DNA from: Sphingobium sp. AP49
Lineage (GTDB): Bacteria > Pseudomonadota > Alphaproteobacteria > Sphingomonadales > Sphingomonadaceae
Direction of reading: 5' to 3'
DNA length: 64,000 bases
Assembly: GCF_000281715.2 (NCBI RefSeq)
Contig: NZ_CP124576.1
Coordinates: 3,665,501 to 3,729,500 of the forward strand
Of the stretch, positions 27,575 to 37,691 are shown piece after piece (within the stretch, counting starts at the first letter, position 1; the number at the start of each line of letters is the position of its first letter). The notes under the pieces are model-generated. The model had not been told where the DNA came from and did no database searches. It saw only the letters and a list, made by a program, of their open reading frames with translations. The position numbers and the translations under genes are program-made.

Positions 27575-29329
27575 ATGACGGGACGTTTCACGCGTTCGTT
27601 CCTGGGGGTGGCAGCGATCGCGCTGGTCGCCGGCGCCGCGCCGCTGCTGGCGGCCGATCCCGCCAGCGGGCCAACCGATGCCGACCTGATGAACGATGCC
27701 GCATCGACTGGCGACGTGCTGACCTATGGCATGGGGCCGCAGGCGCAGCGCTTCAGCACGCTCAACCAGATCAACACCAACACCGTCAGCAAGCTGGTGC
27801 CCGCTTTCGCCTCGTCGCTGGGTGGCGAGAAGCAGCGCGGCCAGGAGTCCCAGCCGCTAGTCTATGACGGCACCATCTATGTCACCGGTTCCTATTCGCG
27901 GCTCTATGCCTTCGACTCCCGCACCGGCGAGGAGAAATGGGAATATAATGCCCGCCTGCCCGACGACATCATGCCCTGCTGCGACGTCGTCAATCGCGGT
28001 GCGGCGATCCATGGCGACAAGATCATCTTCGCCACGCTCGATGCGCGACTGGTGGCGCTCAATCGCCATACCGGCAAGGTCGTGTGGAACAAGCAGATCG
28101 CGGATTACAAGGCCGGCTACAGCGCGACCGCTGCGCCGCTGATCGTCAAGGGTATGGTCATCACCGGCAATTCGGGCGGCGAGTTCGGCATCGTCGGCGC
28201 GGTCGAGGCGCGCGACGTGGATACCGGCGAGCTGATCTGGCACCGCCCGGTGATCGAAGGCAATATGGGCACCTTGCGCGGCAAGGATAATGGCATCACC
28301 GGCAAGCTCAATGCGACCTGGCAGGGCGATCTCTACAAGACCGGCGGCGGCGCGACCTGGCTGGGTGGCACCTATGATCCGGAAACCAACCTTCTCTATT
28401 TCGGCACCGGCAACCCGGCCCCCTGGAACAGCCATCTGCGGCCCGGCGACAATCTCTACACCGCGTCGACGCTGGCGATCGATCCCGAAACCGGCGTAAT
28501 CAAATGGCATTACCAGACCACCCCGCACGACGGCTGGGATTTCGACGGGGTCAACGAGTTCATCCCGTTCGACGCGACGATCAACGGCAAGCCGATGAAG
28601 CTGGGCGCCAAGGCGGATCGCAATGGCTATTTCTTCGTGCTCGACCGGACCAACGGCAAGTTCGTCAGCGCCAACCGCTTCGTCATGCAGACCACCTGGG
28701 CCAGCGGCTATGACAAGAATGGCAAGCCGATCGTGATCCCGGCCGGTCGCCCCGGCGCGCCGAGCGCGACCGAGAAGGGCAGCACCGTCTTCTCCTCGCC
28801 CAGTTTCTTGGGGGGAAAGAACTGGATGCCGATGGCCTATAGCAAGGACACCGGCCTGTTCTACATCCCGTCCAACGACTGGGGCATGGACATCTGGAAC
28901 GAGCCGATCGCCTACAAGAAGGGCGCCGCCTATCTGGGCGCGGGCTTCACCATCAAGCCGATCGCCGAGGATCATATCGGCGCGCTGCGGGCGATGGACC
29001 CCAAGACCGGCAAGATCGTGTGGGAATATAAGAACAAGGCGCCGCTATGGGGCGGCGTGCTGTCGACCGCCGGCAATCTGGTCTTCACCGGCACGCCCGA
29101 AGGCTATCTGAAGGCCTTCGACGCCAAGACCGGCAAGGAGCTGTGGAAGTTCCAGACTGGGTCGGGCGTGGTCGGATCGCCAGTCACCTGGGAGCAGGAT
29201 GGCGAGCAATATGTCGCCGTCATGTCCGGCTGGGGCGGCGCGGTGCCGCTGTGGGGTGGCGAAGTGGCCAAGTCCTTCAAGGACATCAATCAGGGCGGTT
29301 CGCTCTGGGTGTTCAAGCTGGCCAAATAA
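27575..29329 (+). CDS. PQQ-dependent alcohol dehydrogenase, lanthanide-type signature
   Basis: 584 residues, exported (signal to PLLAAD). Eight W-motif propeller oxidising primary alcohols in the periplasm with PQQ. The vicinal disulfide is present (PCCDVVNRG, Cys135-Cys136). The catalytic segment is GWDFDGVNE: Asp322 is the presumed base and Asp324 two residues later is the extra acidic ligand typical of XoxF/PedH-type, lanthanide-using enzymes (Ala or Ser in the calcium forms of the same class). No C-terminal cytochrome domain. GGGAGG lies six bases before the chosen ATG at 27575; an ATG at 27569 is too close to it. Confidence 0.95.
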   Translation: MTGRFTRSFLGVAAIALVAGAAPLLAADPASGPTDADLMNDAASTGDVLTYGMGPQAQRFSTLNQINTNTVSKLVPAFASSLGGEKQRGQESQPLVYDGTIYVTGSYSRLYAFDSRTGEEKWEYNARLPDDIMPCCDVVNRGAAIHGDKIIFATLDARLVALNRHTGKVVWNKQIADYKAGYSATAAPLIVKGMVITGNSGGEFGIVGAVEARDVDTGELIWHRPVIEGNMGTLRGKDNGITGKLNATWQGDLYKTGGGATWLGGTYDPETNLLYFGTGNPAPWNSHLRPGDNLYTASTLAIDPETGVIKWHYQTTPHDGWDFDGVNEFIPFDATINGKPMKLGAKADRNGYFFVLDRTNGKFVSANRFVMQTTWASGYDKNGKPIVIPAGRPGAPSATEKGSTVFSSPSFLGGKNWMPMAYSKDTGLFYIPSNDWGMDIWNEPIAYKKGAAYLGAGFTIKPIAEDHIGALRAMDPKTGKIVWEYKNKAPLWGGVLSTAGNLVFTGTPEGYLKAFDAKTGKELWKFQTGSGVVGSPVTWEQDGEQYVAVMSGWGGAVPLWGGEVAKSFKDINQGGSLWVFKLAK

Positions 29330-29441
29330 GGAGGCGAGGACGATGATCGTCATGGGGCGCGGACAGACTATGCACGGCGGAAATCGCGGGCAATTTGCCG
29401 CGCCCCCGCCTATGATCCATCATCATGGCCAGGGGGCGGAC

Positions 29442-30110
29442 ATGCAGGTCGAAGACAATAACGCGATGATGGAAAGGGTGCTGATCGTCGACGACCACCC
29501 GCTGGTGCGCGACGGGCTGCGCAGCGTGATCGCGGTCAGTTTCGACGGGTGCGAGATTTTCGAGGCGGCCAGCCTGGAGGAAGCGCTGGCGACGCTGGAG
29601 AAACAGTCCAATTTCGACCTGGTGCTGCTGGACCTCAATATTCCCGACGTGAAGCGGCTCGATGGCCTGAAACTGCTGCGCAGTCGCCACCCGATCCTGC
29701 CGGTGGTGATGGTGTCGGGCGCGTTCGACCGGGCGATCGTGCGCGAAGCGCTGGGCGCAGGCGCCGCCGGTTTCATCCCCAAGTCGATGAAGCGCAGCGC
29801 GATCGTCGATGCGCTGCACCGGGTGGTGTCAGGCGAAATCTACATGCCCGACGCGATCGACGAGGCGCCACAGGAAAGCGCCGAGGAAGCCGATATCCTG
29901 ACCCGGATCAGCAGCCTGACGCCGCAGCAGCGGATCGTGCTGACCCATCTGGTCCATGGCCGGCTGAACAAGCAGATCGCCCATGACCTCAGCGTATCGA
30001 TGACCACGGTCAAGGCGCATGTCTCCGCGATCCTGCAGAAGCTCAACGTCTTCAGCCGGACCCAGGCGGTGATCCTGGCAAACCGGGTGCATTTCGATGG
30101 CGACAATTGA
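29442..30110 (+). CDS. LuxR-type response regulator (AgmR/ErbR-like)
   Basis: 222 residues from MQVEDNN. Receiver LIVDDHPLVRDGL with phospho-Asp in LVLLDLNIPD and Lys in GFIPKSM; C-terminal LuxR helix-turn-helix SLTPQQRIVLTHLV and LNKQIAHDLSVSMTTVKAHVS. Length matches AgmR/ErbR regulators of PQQ ethanol oxidation in Pseudomonas. It is the best candidate to bind the repeated island boxes, but this is inference. A longer start at 29343 with its own GAGG site is possible. Confidence 0.9.
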   Translation: MQVEDNNAMMERVLIVDDHPLVRDGLRSVIAVSFDGCEIFEAASLEEALATLEKQSNFDLVLLDLNIPDVKRLDGLKLLRSRHPILPVVMVSGAFDRAIVREALGAGAAGFIPKSMKRSAIVDALHRVVSGEIYMPDAIDEAPQESAEEADILTRISSLTPQQRIVLTHLVHGRLNKQIAHDLSVSMTTVKAHVSAILQKLNVFSRTQAVILANRVHFDGDN

Positions 30111-30138
30111 GCGCGAAAATAGGAAATCCCGCGCTTAA
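30107..30138 (+). terminator. Weak hairpin after the response regulator
   Basis: 9-bp stem (30107-30115 and 30130-30138) containing one G-U pair, starting in the last codons. No clear T-tract follows, so only a possible terminator. Confidence 0.35.
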
Positions 30139-30368
30139 CTTCGCATATTTCCCGCACATTTCGACATTTTCGTATAAATGTTGGAAATTATGTTTCGAGC
30201 CCTGGGCACCGCACTGACACTGCTGCAAACCCTGATTTCTGCTATCATGAAATCGGATTGTAGGACAGAAAGCGCGGCCTGGCTGTGCGGGCCGCTGCCC
30301 GCGCCTTTCCCGGCATCATCCGTCAACCCCGAGCCGACGCTGGCAAGCTGGAATTCGGCGCTGGCTCT
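30139..30368. other. Intergenic space between convergent regulator and kinase
   Basis: About 230 bases, relatively AT-rich in its first part. Short open frames exist, but none has a ribosome site or recognisable content. No PqqA-like peptide was seen. Confidence 0.4.
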
Positions 30369-32618
30369 TCAGGCCAGCATGGTCCGCAGCAGCGCGCGCA
30401 GTTGGGCGGGCTTTACCGGCTTGTTGAGCAGGGGGATATTGGCGGCGGCGAGCTGGATCTTGAGCGGTTCGCCGCGATCGGCCGAGATCATGACGGCGGG
30501 TATGCGGACGCCGAAATGATCGTGCAGGCGGGTGATGACCGTATCGCCGGTTTCCCCGTCCTTGAGATGATAGTCGACCAAGATGATGTCGGGCCGGCGG
30601 TCATCGGCGAACAGGGCAGCGGCCTGGTCATAGCCGTCGGCGGTGACGACGCTGCACCCCCAACCGGTGAGCAGGGTGCGCATGCCGGACTGGATCTGCT
30701 TTTCATTGTCGACCACCAGCACCGACAGGTCGCGCATCGACCGGTCGCGGGTCGGCTGGCCGGTATCGCCATCCTCCTCGCGCTGAGGCTGGCCGAGCGG
30801 CAGGGCGATCGAGAAGGTCGCCCCCTGCCCCGGCTGCGAACGCAGGGTGATGGGGTGGCCGAGCATGTCGCTGGCGCGCTTGACGATGGCGAGGCCCAGC
30901 CCCTTGCCCTGGCTGCGGGTGTCGAGCCGGCGAAATTCCTCGAAGATCAACGCCTGCTGCTCGGGCGCGATACCAGGGCCACTGTCGGTCACGCTGATCT
31001 CCACCCGGTCGTCATGCTGGATGCAGGCGACCGAAACCGTCCCGCGCGGCGTGTAGCGGATGGCGTTGGAGATGAAATTCTGGAGAATGCGGCGCAGCAG
31101 GCGCAGGTCGGTCTCGACCCAAAGCGGTTGCGCCTCGATCCGGAAGGCAAGCCCGGCCGATCGGGCCATGGGGGCGAATTCGACATTGAGGGTCTGGAGC
31201 AACCGGTCGATGCGGAACGGGCCGATTTCCGGCTGGATGGCGCCGGCATCCAGGCGCGAAATTTCCAGCAGCGCCTCCAGCAGATCCTCGACCGAGTCGA
31301 GCGCGGTCGAGGTCTGGTTGACCAGCGCGCGGGTCGGCAGCGCCAGCCGCCGATCGCCCAGCGCCGCGACGAACAGGCGCGCGGCATTGAGCGGCTGGAG
31401 CAGGTCATGGCTGGCGGCGGCAAGGAAGCGGGTCTTGGACAGGTTCGCCTTTTCCGCGATGATCTTGGCATCGATCAGCGCCGCCTCGATCGCGCGACGC
31501 TCGGCCACTTCGCCTTCCAGCTTGCGGTTGAGGTCGACCAGTTCGCCGGTGCGTTCCGACACGCGCCGTTCCAGCGTTTCGGCGGTTTCCTGAAGGCTGG
31601 CCTGGGCGCGCAGCATGTCGGTGACGTCGGTGAAGCCGAACACCTGACCGCCATCGGCCATGGCGTTGCTGCGCAATTCAAAATGCCGGTCCCCGGCGGT
31701 GCAGAGGCAGACCATCGCCTGCTGGTCCGCGCCGCCACCGCGCCAGTCGAGACAGCCCTGATCGTCCATCGCCAGCGTCTCACGGCACCAGCGTTGCAAG
31801 TCGGCATGGCTACCCAATGCGCCGGCAAAATTTTCCGGCAGGGCCAGCAACCGGCGCAGGGCATCGTTCCAGGCGGCCAGTTGCCCGCTGCCGTCGAACA
31901 CGCAGACCCCTTCCGACAGATTGTCTAGCGTCGATTGCAGCACGACATTGCGTTCGGCCAGTTCGCGGGCGCGAGCGCGGGCATCCTCCGCCTTCGCCTC
32001 GGTAATGTCGGTATAGATGCCGACGATGCCGCCCTCGCTGGTGCGCAGCTCGTTGATCTGGATCCAACGGCCATCGGCCAGCCGCTGGACCTGGCCGCCA
32101 TCGGCGATGCCATGCTTGGCCAGACGATCGGACACCCAGCGATCGGGCGCGACCTGTGCCCCGGCCGGCCCTTGGCTATGCGCGGCTATGCGGGCGATGT
32201 CCTGGAACGTCAGCGGCTCGTCCAGATGCTCGGCCACCTGCGGCCAGAAGCCGAGATAGGCTTCATTATAGAGGATCAGCCGATCTTCGGCATCGAACAG
32301 CACAAAGCCCTCGTTGATCGACTCGATCGCGTCGCGCAGGCGCATCCGCGCGGCGTCGGCCCGGGCATGGGCGTCGCCCAGATCGGCATTGGCCTTGGCG
32401 AGGCGGCCCAGCGCATCCTCCAGTTGCAGCGTCCGGTCGCGCACCTTGGACTCAAGCGAAATGGCGGTTTCAAACATGGAAAAGGCATTGGCCGACATAT
32501 CGGTCGAGCGTTCGACCCGATCCATCAGCGCACCGTTGATCTTGCGCAGCTTGCGCACCTCCTCGCGCAGCGCATCCAGTTCCGCGTCAGGTTCAAGGGA
32601 GGCGCGCAGGTCGCTCAT
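30369..32618 (-). CDS. Hybrid histidine kinase with PAS domains (NahK/ErcS'-like)
   Basis: 749 residues, no membrane segment. N-terminal coiled coil (about 10-120), a PAS domain (SINEGFVLFDAEDRLILYNE) and a second PAS (LSEGVCVFDGSGQLAAWN). The HisKA motif ASHDLLQPLNAARLF contains the phospho-His; the HATPase has NAIRYTPRG and GKGLGLAIVKR. A C-terminal receiver has Asp in IILVDYHL and LLNKPVKP. The ATG overlaps the FIST gene's stop as ATGA. It probably receives the FIST signal and feeds the nearby LuxR-type regulator. Similar cytoplasmic kinases belong to the Pseudomonas ethanol-oxidation regulon. Confidence 0.93.
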   Translation of the reverse strand: MSDLRASLEPDAELDALREEVRKLRKINGALMDRVERSTDMSANAFSMFETAISLESKVRDRTLQLEDALGRLAKANADLGDAHARADAARMRLRDAIESINEGFVLFDAEDRLILYNEAYLGFWPQVAEHLDEPLTFQDIARIAAHSQGPAGAQVAPDRWVSDRLAKHGIADGGQVQRLADGRWIQINELRTSEGGIVGIYTDITEAKAEDARARARELAERNVVLQSTLDNLSEGVCVFDGSGQLAAWNDALRRLLALPENFAGALGSHADLQRWCRETLAMDDQGCLDWRGGGADQQAMVCLCTAGDRHFELRSNAMADGGQVFGFTDVTDMLRAQASLQETAETLERRVSERTGELVDLNRKLEGEVAERRAIEAALIDAKIIAEKANLSKTRFLAAASHDLLQPLNAARLFVAALGDRRLALPTRALVNQTSTALDSVEDLLEALLEISRLDAGAIQPEIGPFRIDRLLQTLNVEFAPMARSAGLAFRIEAQPLWVETDLRLLRRILQNFISNAIRYTPRGTVSVACIQHDDRVEISVTDSGPGIAPEQQALIFEEFRRLDTRSQGKGLGLAIVKRASDMLGHPITLRSQPGQGATFSIALPLGQPQREEDGDTGQPTRDRSMRDLSVLVVDNEKQIQSGMRTLLTGWGCSVVTADGYDQAAALFADDRRPDIILVDYHLKDGETGDTVITRLHDHFGVRIPAVMISADRGEPLKIQLAAANIPLLNKPVKPAQLRALLRTMLA

Positions 32619-33766
32619 GTGCCGATCGCGAGGCCGCTGAAGGTCTGGTTGACGTGCAGGGCATGATATTGCTCGCCATAGGTGTTGAAGCCGATGACGC
32701 GGTTGCGGGCATAGAGGGCCGACACATCGCGCGCGATTTGCCGCTGTTCCGCGTCGATGCGGTTCAGAACGCAATCGAAGGCGATGATCCGATCAATCTC
32801 TCCCACACGGGCATGCAGATCGGCAAAAAGCTGCTGCATGCCGGCGATCCGATCCACTGGCTCGCCGATATTGAGGACAATCCCTTCGTCGATCGCGCAA
32901 TAGAAGGTCAGGCTGCCATCCGGGTTGGCGCTCTGGATCGAGCGGACATGATATTCGCCGCCAGCCCGGACCATCGGCGGATGCGCCGCGAAAAATTCCA
33001 TTCCCAGTTCCTCGCCGGCATGCCCGGCCAGGCGCAGATATTCGGCGGCGGCCGGCTCGGCATTGATTTCGGTCACGATGCGTTCGTGCGGGATCGCGCC
33101 GGTAATCACCATCTTGGCCGCGCCGGGTTGATAATGCTGCGCCTTGAAGACGTGCATCGGCCGGGTCGAGGAGAGGATCGCCACCACGGCGGCGCGGGCA
33201 TGGAAACGGCCGCCGTCGAAAATCGCGGTCTGACGAAAGGCGAGATCGTCACCCGACGATCCGCCGATCAGCGGAATGTCGCCCAGCGCATCCTGGATGG
33301 TCATGGTCAGCAGTTCCTCTCGATGCGAAAGGCCATCGACCAGGAAGAGCGCGACATGATTGACAACACCGCCAAGCCCGCGGCTGTCGCGATCCGCCCG
33401 CGCGGCAAGGGCGCGCACCATTTCCCGCGCGGCAACGGGATCGAAATTGTCGATGTCATCAAAACAGTGCGAGGTCATGCAGAAATCACCGGCGGGAAAG
33501 CCGATCATGGTCAGGCTGTCATGGTCATAGCCCGCATCCGTCAATTCACCCGAGCTGGTGCAGCCGATCACGATGGCGCCCTCGCTATGGCGATTGATCG
33601 CTCGGGCCAGTTTTTCCCGATCATAATGATGGGCACAAAAGACCACGGCACCGGCCAGCGGTTCGTCTCCCAGCCGGTCCGCCAGTTCGGCCATCGCCTC
33701 GAATGGATCAGCCGCGTGAGAGGATGCAAATCCTATCCCGGCCTTTACCCCTGCGCCTGTCGCCAT
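32615..33766 (-). CDS. FIST-domain sensory protein
   Basis: 383 residues with FIST N (GAVVFCAHHYDREKL, VIGCTSSGELTDAGYDHDSL, IGGSSGDDLAF) and FIST C (AFDCVLNRIDAEQ, IGFNTYGEQY) domains, a ligand sensor for small molecules such as amino acids. No signal peptide. It overlaps the hybrid kinase by ATGA, so the two are made together. Comparable FIST-kinase pairs border exa genes in Pseudomonas. GGGGAGAG precedes the start. Confidence 0.92.
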   Translation of the reverse strand: MATGAGVKAGIGFASSHAADPFEAMAELADRLGDEPLAGAVVFCAHHYDREKLARAINRHSEGAIVIGCTSSGELTDAGYDHDSLTMIGFPAGDFCMTSHCFDDIDNFDPVAAREMVRALAARADRDSRGLGGVVNHVALFLVDGLSHREELLTMTIQDALGDIPLIGGSSGDDLAFRQTAIFDGGRFHARAAVVAILSSTRPMHVFKAQHYQPGAAKMVITGAIPHERIVTEINAEPAAAEYLRLAGHAGEELGMEFFAAHPPMVRAGGEYHVRSIQSANPDGSLTFYCAIDEGIVLNIGEPVDRIAGMQQLFADLHARVGEIDRIIAFDCVLNRIDAEQRQIARDVSALYARNRVIGFNTYGEQYHALHVNQTFSGLAIGT

Positions 33767-33808
33767 AGTCTCTCCCCATCGCCCATTTTCTTATGCTTTA
33801 GGGCAATA

Positions 33809-35110
33809 TCATGTAGCGGCTTCCTCCGGCCTGTCACGCGAAACAAGCCGGCTTTTAGCGCCGTGGATCAGGCGGAAAACCAGCAATGCGACGAATGGCA
33901 TGGCAAGGCCCAGCAGCAGCGTCGCGGATAGGCGCGGCCACTGCTTTTCCACCGCTTTCAGTGGATAGGACAAAAGGCCCAGCGCATAATAGCTGACTGC
34001 AACGGTCGAGAGCCCTTCGACCAGTTGCTGGAGCTGAAGCTGCATTCGCACGCTGCGGTTCATCGAGGCGAGCAGGCGGCCATTCTGGTTCTCGATATGG
34101 GTCTCGATCCGGGTGCGCAGCAGCGCGGTGAACTGTGCCGCACGACCGTTGAGCAACGCGAGCCTATCGGTCAGCGCCGCGCAGGTGCGCACCGCCGGCC
34201 ACAGCCGCCGTTCCGTGAAGTCGGCGAGCGAACGATGCCCGGCGATCGGCACGACATCCAGTTCAGCGAGGCGGCTGGCGACGATCCGGCCATAGGCGGC
34301 GGTCGCGCTCATCCGGTAAGCACAGCCGCTGTCGATCGACAGGAGGTCGGCCGATAAATGGGTCAACCGGTCGAGCAGCGCATCGTCGCACACATCCCCC
34401 GCTGCCAGCGTCCGGCCGACCGCTTCCAGCGCCAGTTCCAGCCGATCGAGATCGGCCCAGGCGGCGCGCGCGGGCGGCAGGCCCAGCAGTGCCAGATTGC
34501 GATAATTGCCCAGTTCCTGCAGCCGCTGGACGCAGCGGGCGAGGTCGCCGGGCAGCAGGCCGTTGGCGGCCACCACCATCCGGCCATAGCCATCGTCATG
34601 GATGCGGAAATCGGTCCAGATGCGCGCGCCGCCCCCGACATGGCAGGTGACGAGCTGGCCGGCAGGAAAACCGGCACTGGCCACCAGCGCTACGGCGGCG
34701 CCCTCATCCGCGACGATCGCCAGCCGCACGGCGCGGATCACCGCGCCCGGCAGATATTCGGCCCAGGCGATCGCCGCACGGGCGTCCGCCGCGTCGGGGA
34801 AGTCCCACCCGACCGGGTCGCTACCGCCACGCACCAGGGTGACCGTGCTGGCTTCGCTATGCTGTTCCCAGTGGAGATGGATATCGGCGCCCAGCCGGGT
34901 TTCGCGATGGCGACTATCATGGCCGGAGCGCAGATCGCCGGGCATGGCGGGTAAGGCCGCCGCCTCTACCACGCGCGCGTCCGCATCGAGCAGGCGGACA
35001 AGCTGGATCATCCGCGCCGGGACCGTCAGCGCAGGCTCGCGGCGCAACTGCATCTCGCCCACCACCTGCGGGCGCAGCGGATGTTCGGTGAAGCGTCGCT
35101 CAGCCGCCAC
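33809..35110 (-). CDS. DUF3422 family membrane-anchored protein
   Basis: 433 residues starting with GTG at 35110, seven bases after GGAGAG, overlapping the DUF779 stop by 11 bases. A soluble N-terminal domain (HPLRPQVVGEMQLR, GGGARIWTDFRIH, MVVANGLLPGDLARCVQRL-type segment) is followed by a helical region and two C-terminal membrane segments (VEGLSTVAVSYYALGLLSY and ATLLLGLAMPFVALLVF). The family, of unknown function, resembles CorA-type topology at its end. Its overlap with alcohol-oxidation genes suggests a role there, unproven. Confidence 0.85.
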   Translation of the reverse strand: MAAERRFTEHPLRPQVVGEMQLRREPALTVPARMIQLVRLLDADARVVEAAALPAMPGDLRSGHDSRHRETRLGADIHLHWEQHSEASTVTLVRGGSDPVGWDFPDAADARAAIAWAEYLPGAVIRAVRLAIVADEGAAVALVASAGFPAGQLVTCHVGGGARIWTDFRIHDDGYGRMVVAANGLLPGDLARCVQRLQELGNYRNLALLGLPPARAAWADLDRLELALEAVGRTLAAGDVCDDALLDRLTHLSADLLSIDSGCAYRMSATAAYGRIVASRLAELDVVPIAGHRSLADFTERRLWPAVRTCAALTDRLALLNGRAAQFTALLRTRIETHIENQNGRLLASMNRSVRMQLQLQQLVEGLSTVAVSYYALGLLSYPLKAVEKQWPRLSATLLLGLAMPFVALLVFRLIHGAKSRLVSRDRPEEAAT

Positions 35111-35492
35111 GCGCCGGCTCTCCAGCGGCTTCCAGCAGATCGGCCTCCGCATCCGTGAAGACGCGCGAGCGGACGATGAAGCGCTGCCCCTGCGGGCTTT
35201 CGAGCGACATGCCGGCGCCCCGCCCCGGCACGACATCGATCGTCACCTGGGTATGGCGCCAATATTCGAACTGGGCTGCGCCGATCCACACCGGCACATC
35301 GCCCGCGACATGGCCCAGCAGCACGTCCTGCGGTCCGACCCGAAACTCGCCGCGCGGGAAACACATCGGCGCCGAACCGTCGCAGCAGCCGCCCGACTGG
35401 TGGAACATCAGCGGACCATGCTGGCCGGTCAGGCACGCGATCAGCATCTCGGCGGCCGGAGTGGCCAGGATGCGGGCGGGAAGATCAATCAT
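35100..35492 (-). CDS. DUF779 protein, aldehyde dehydrogenase partner
   Basis: 130 residues from MIDLPARIL, after a GAGGAGGAG site. Conserved HQSGGCCDGSAPMCFPRGEF with vicinal Cys, and TQVTIDVVPGRGAGMSLE. DUF779 genes usually lie directly downstream of acetaldehyde dehydrogenases, as here; the molecular role is unknown and could be metal or thiol chemistry through the CC pair. Confidence 0.88.
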   Translation of the reverse strand: MIDLPARILATPAAEMLIACLTGQHGPLMFHQSGGCCDGSAPMCFPRGEFRVGPQDVLLGHVAGDVPVWIGAAQFEYWRHTQVTIDVVPGRGAGMSLESPQGQRFIVRSRVFTDAEADLLEAAGEPARGG

Positions 35493-35532
35493 GCTCTCCT
35501 CCTCAACGATCGAGGGCTGGCGAAACCAAAGC

Positions 35533-35562
35533 TGGCGGGCATCCGGGGGAGGATGCCCGCCA
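35533..35562 (-). terminator. Hairpin between aldehyde dehydrogenase and DUF779
   Basis: 12-bp perfect stem (35533-35544 and 35551-35562) with a 6-base loop, preceded by a second stem (35570-35577 with 35596-35603). The minus-strand tail is only moderately T-rich, so it may attenuate rather than end transcription. Confidence 0.55.
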
Positions 35563-35615
35563 AAGGTGCGGAGCGCCAAGAAAGGAGAGAGAAGGGGCGC
35601 TCCGCTGTGGAACCG

Positions 35616-37139
<1,524 letters not shown>

Positions 37140-37208
37140 CTTGTCTCCTGGGTCGATTATGGCATCTCAAACTCGGGAGACAGGATGGCAAACTAGGGGA
37201 ACCGTGCA

Positions 37209-37220
37209 ATTGGACCTTAG
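37209..37220 (-). promoter_or_regulatory. Island box upstream of aldehyde dehydrogenase
   Basis: CTAAGGTCCAAT on the minus strand, one mismatch to consensus, 69 bases before the start. A TA-type hexamer (TAGTTT) lies only 13 bases downstream, not at the usual 22. Confidence 0.65.
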
Positions 37221-37367
37221 GACAGCTTGCATCCCGTGAAGGCCTGCCATGGCGTGCTGGCAAGCGGGCGGGGTCAAGGCCCGGAAATTCAGCCTGGCGC
37301 GGCGATCCAACAAGAAAGCGCGCCAAGCCCCTGCTTGCACCGCGCCGTCCGCATGATATCGTCGGGC

Positions 37368-37544
37368 ATGGACACCGATCCCAACTTTGAGCGCGAACTG
37401 GCCGAGATCGCCCATCCGCAACCGACTGAGATAGAGGCGGAACGACGCCTCGATGCCGCCGAGCGCGGAAGCCAAATCTGGTTCCTTTTTGCTGGCTTTG
37501 TCTGCCTGTTCGGCTTTGCGATTTTTCTGCTGGTCACCAGCTGA
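37368..37544 (+). CDS. Small single-pass membrane protein
   Basis: 58 residues: a charged N-terminal half (NFERELAEIAHPQPTEIEAE) and one C-terminal membrane segment (WFLFAGFVCLFGFAIFLLV). No good ribosome site; an ATG five codons upstream is an alternative. The pattern of a charged part plus a clean membrane helix argues for a real gene. Function unknown. Confidence 0.5.
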   Translation: MDTDPNFERELAEIAHPQPTEIEAERRLDAAERGSQIWFLFAGFVCLFGFAIFLLVTS

Positions 37545-37691
37545 CCAGGCCAGGCGACGGCAGAACTTATTCCGGCGGTACGGAAACATATACCCTCCCC
37601 TCCCCCGAATTATGGAATGACGATGACAACGCTATCCCATGGCGACGGCCCTTGGCCGACACCATAAGGGCGGCAATAGGGGAGGTTATTC

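Noticed and set aside
30178..30519. Small gene after the response regulator
   Set aside because: The frame runs into the antisense of the kinase receiver domain, has no ribosome site and no recognisable content.
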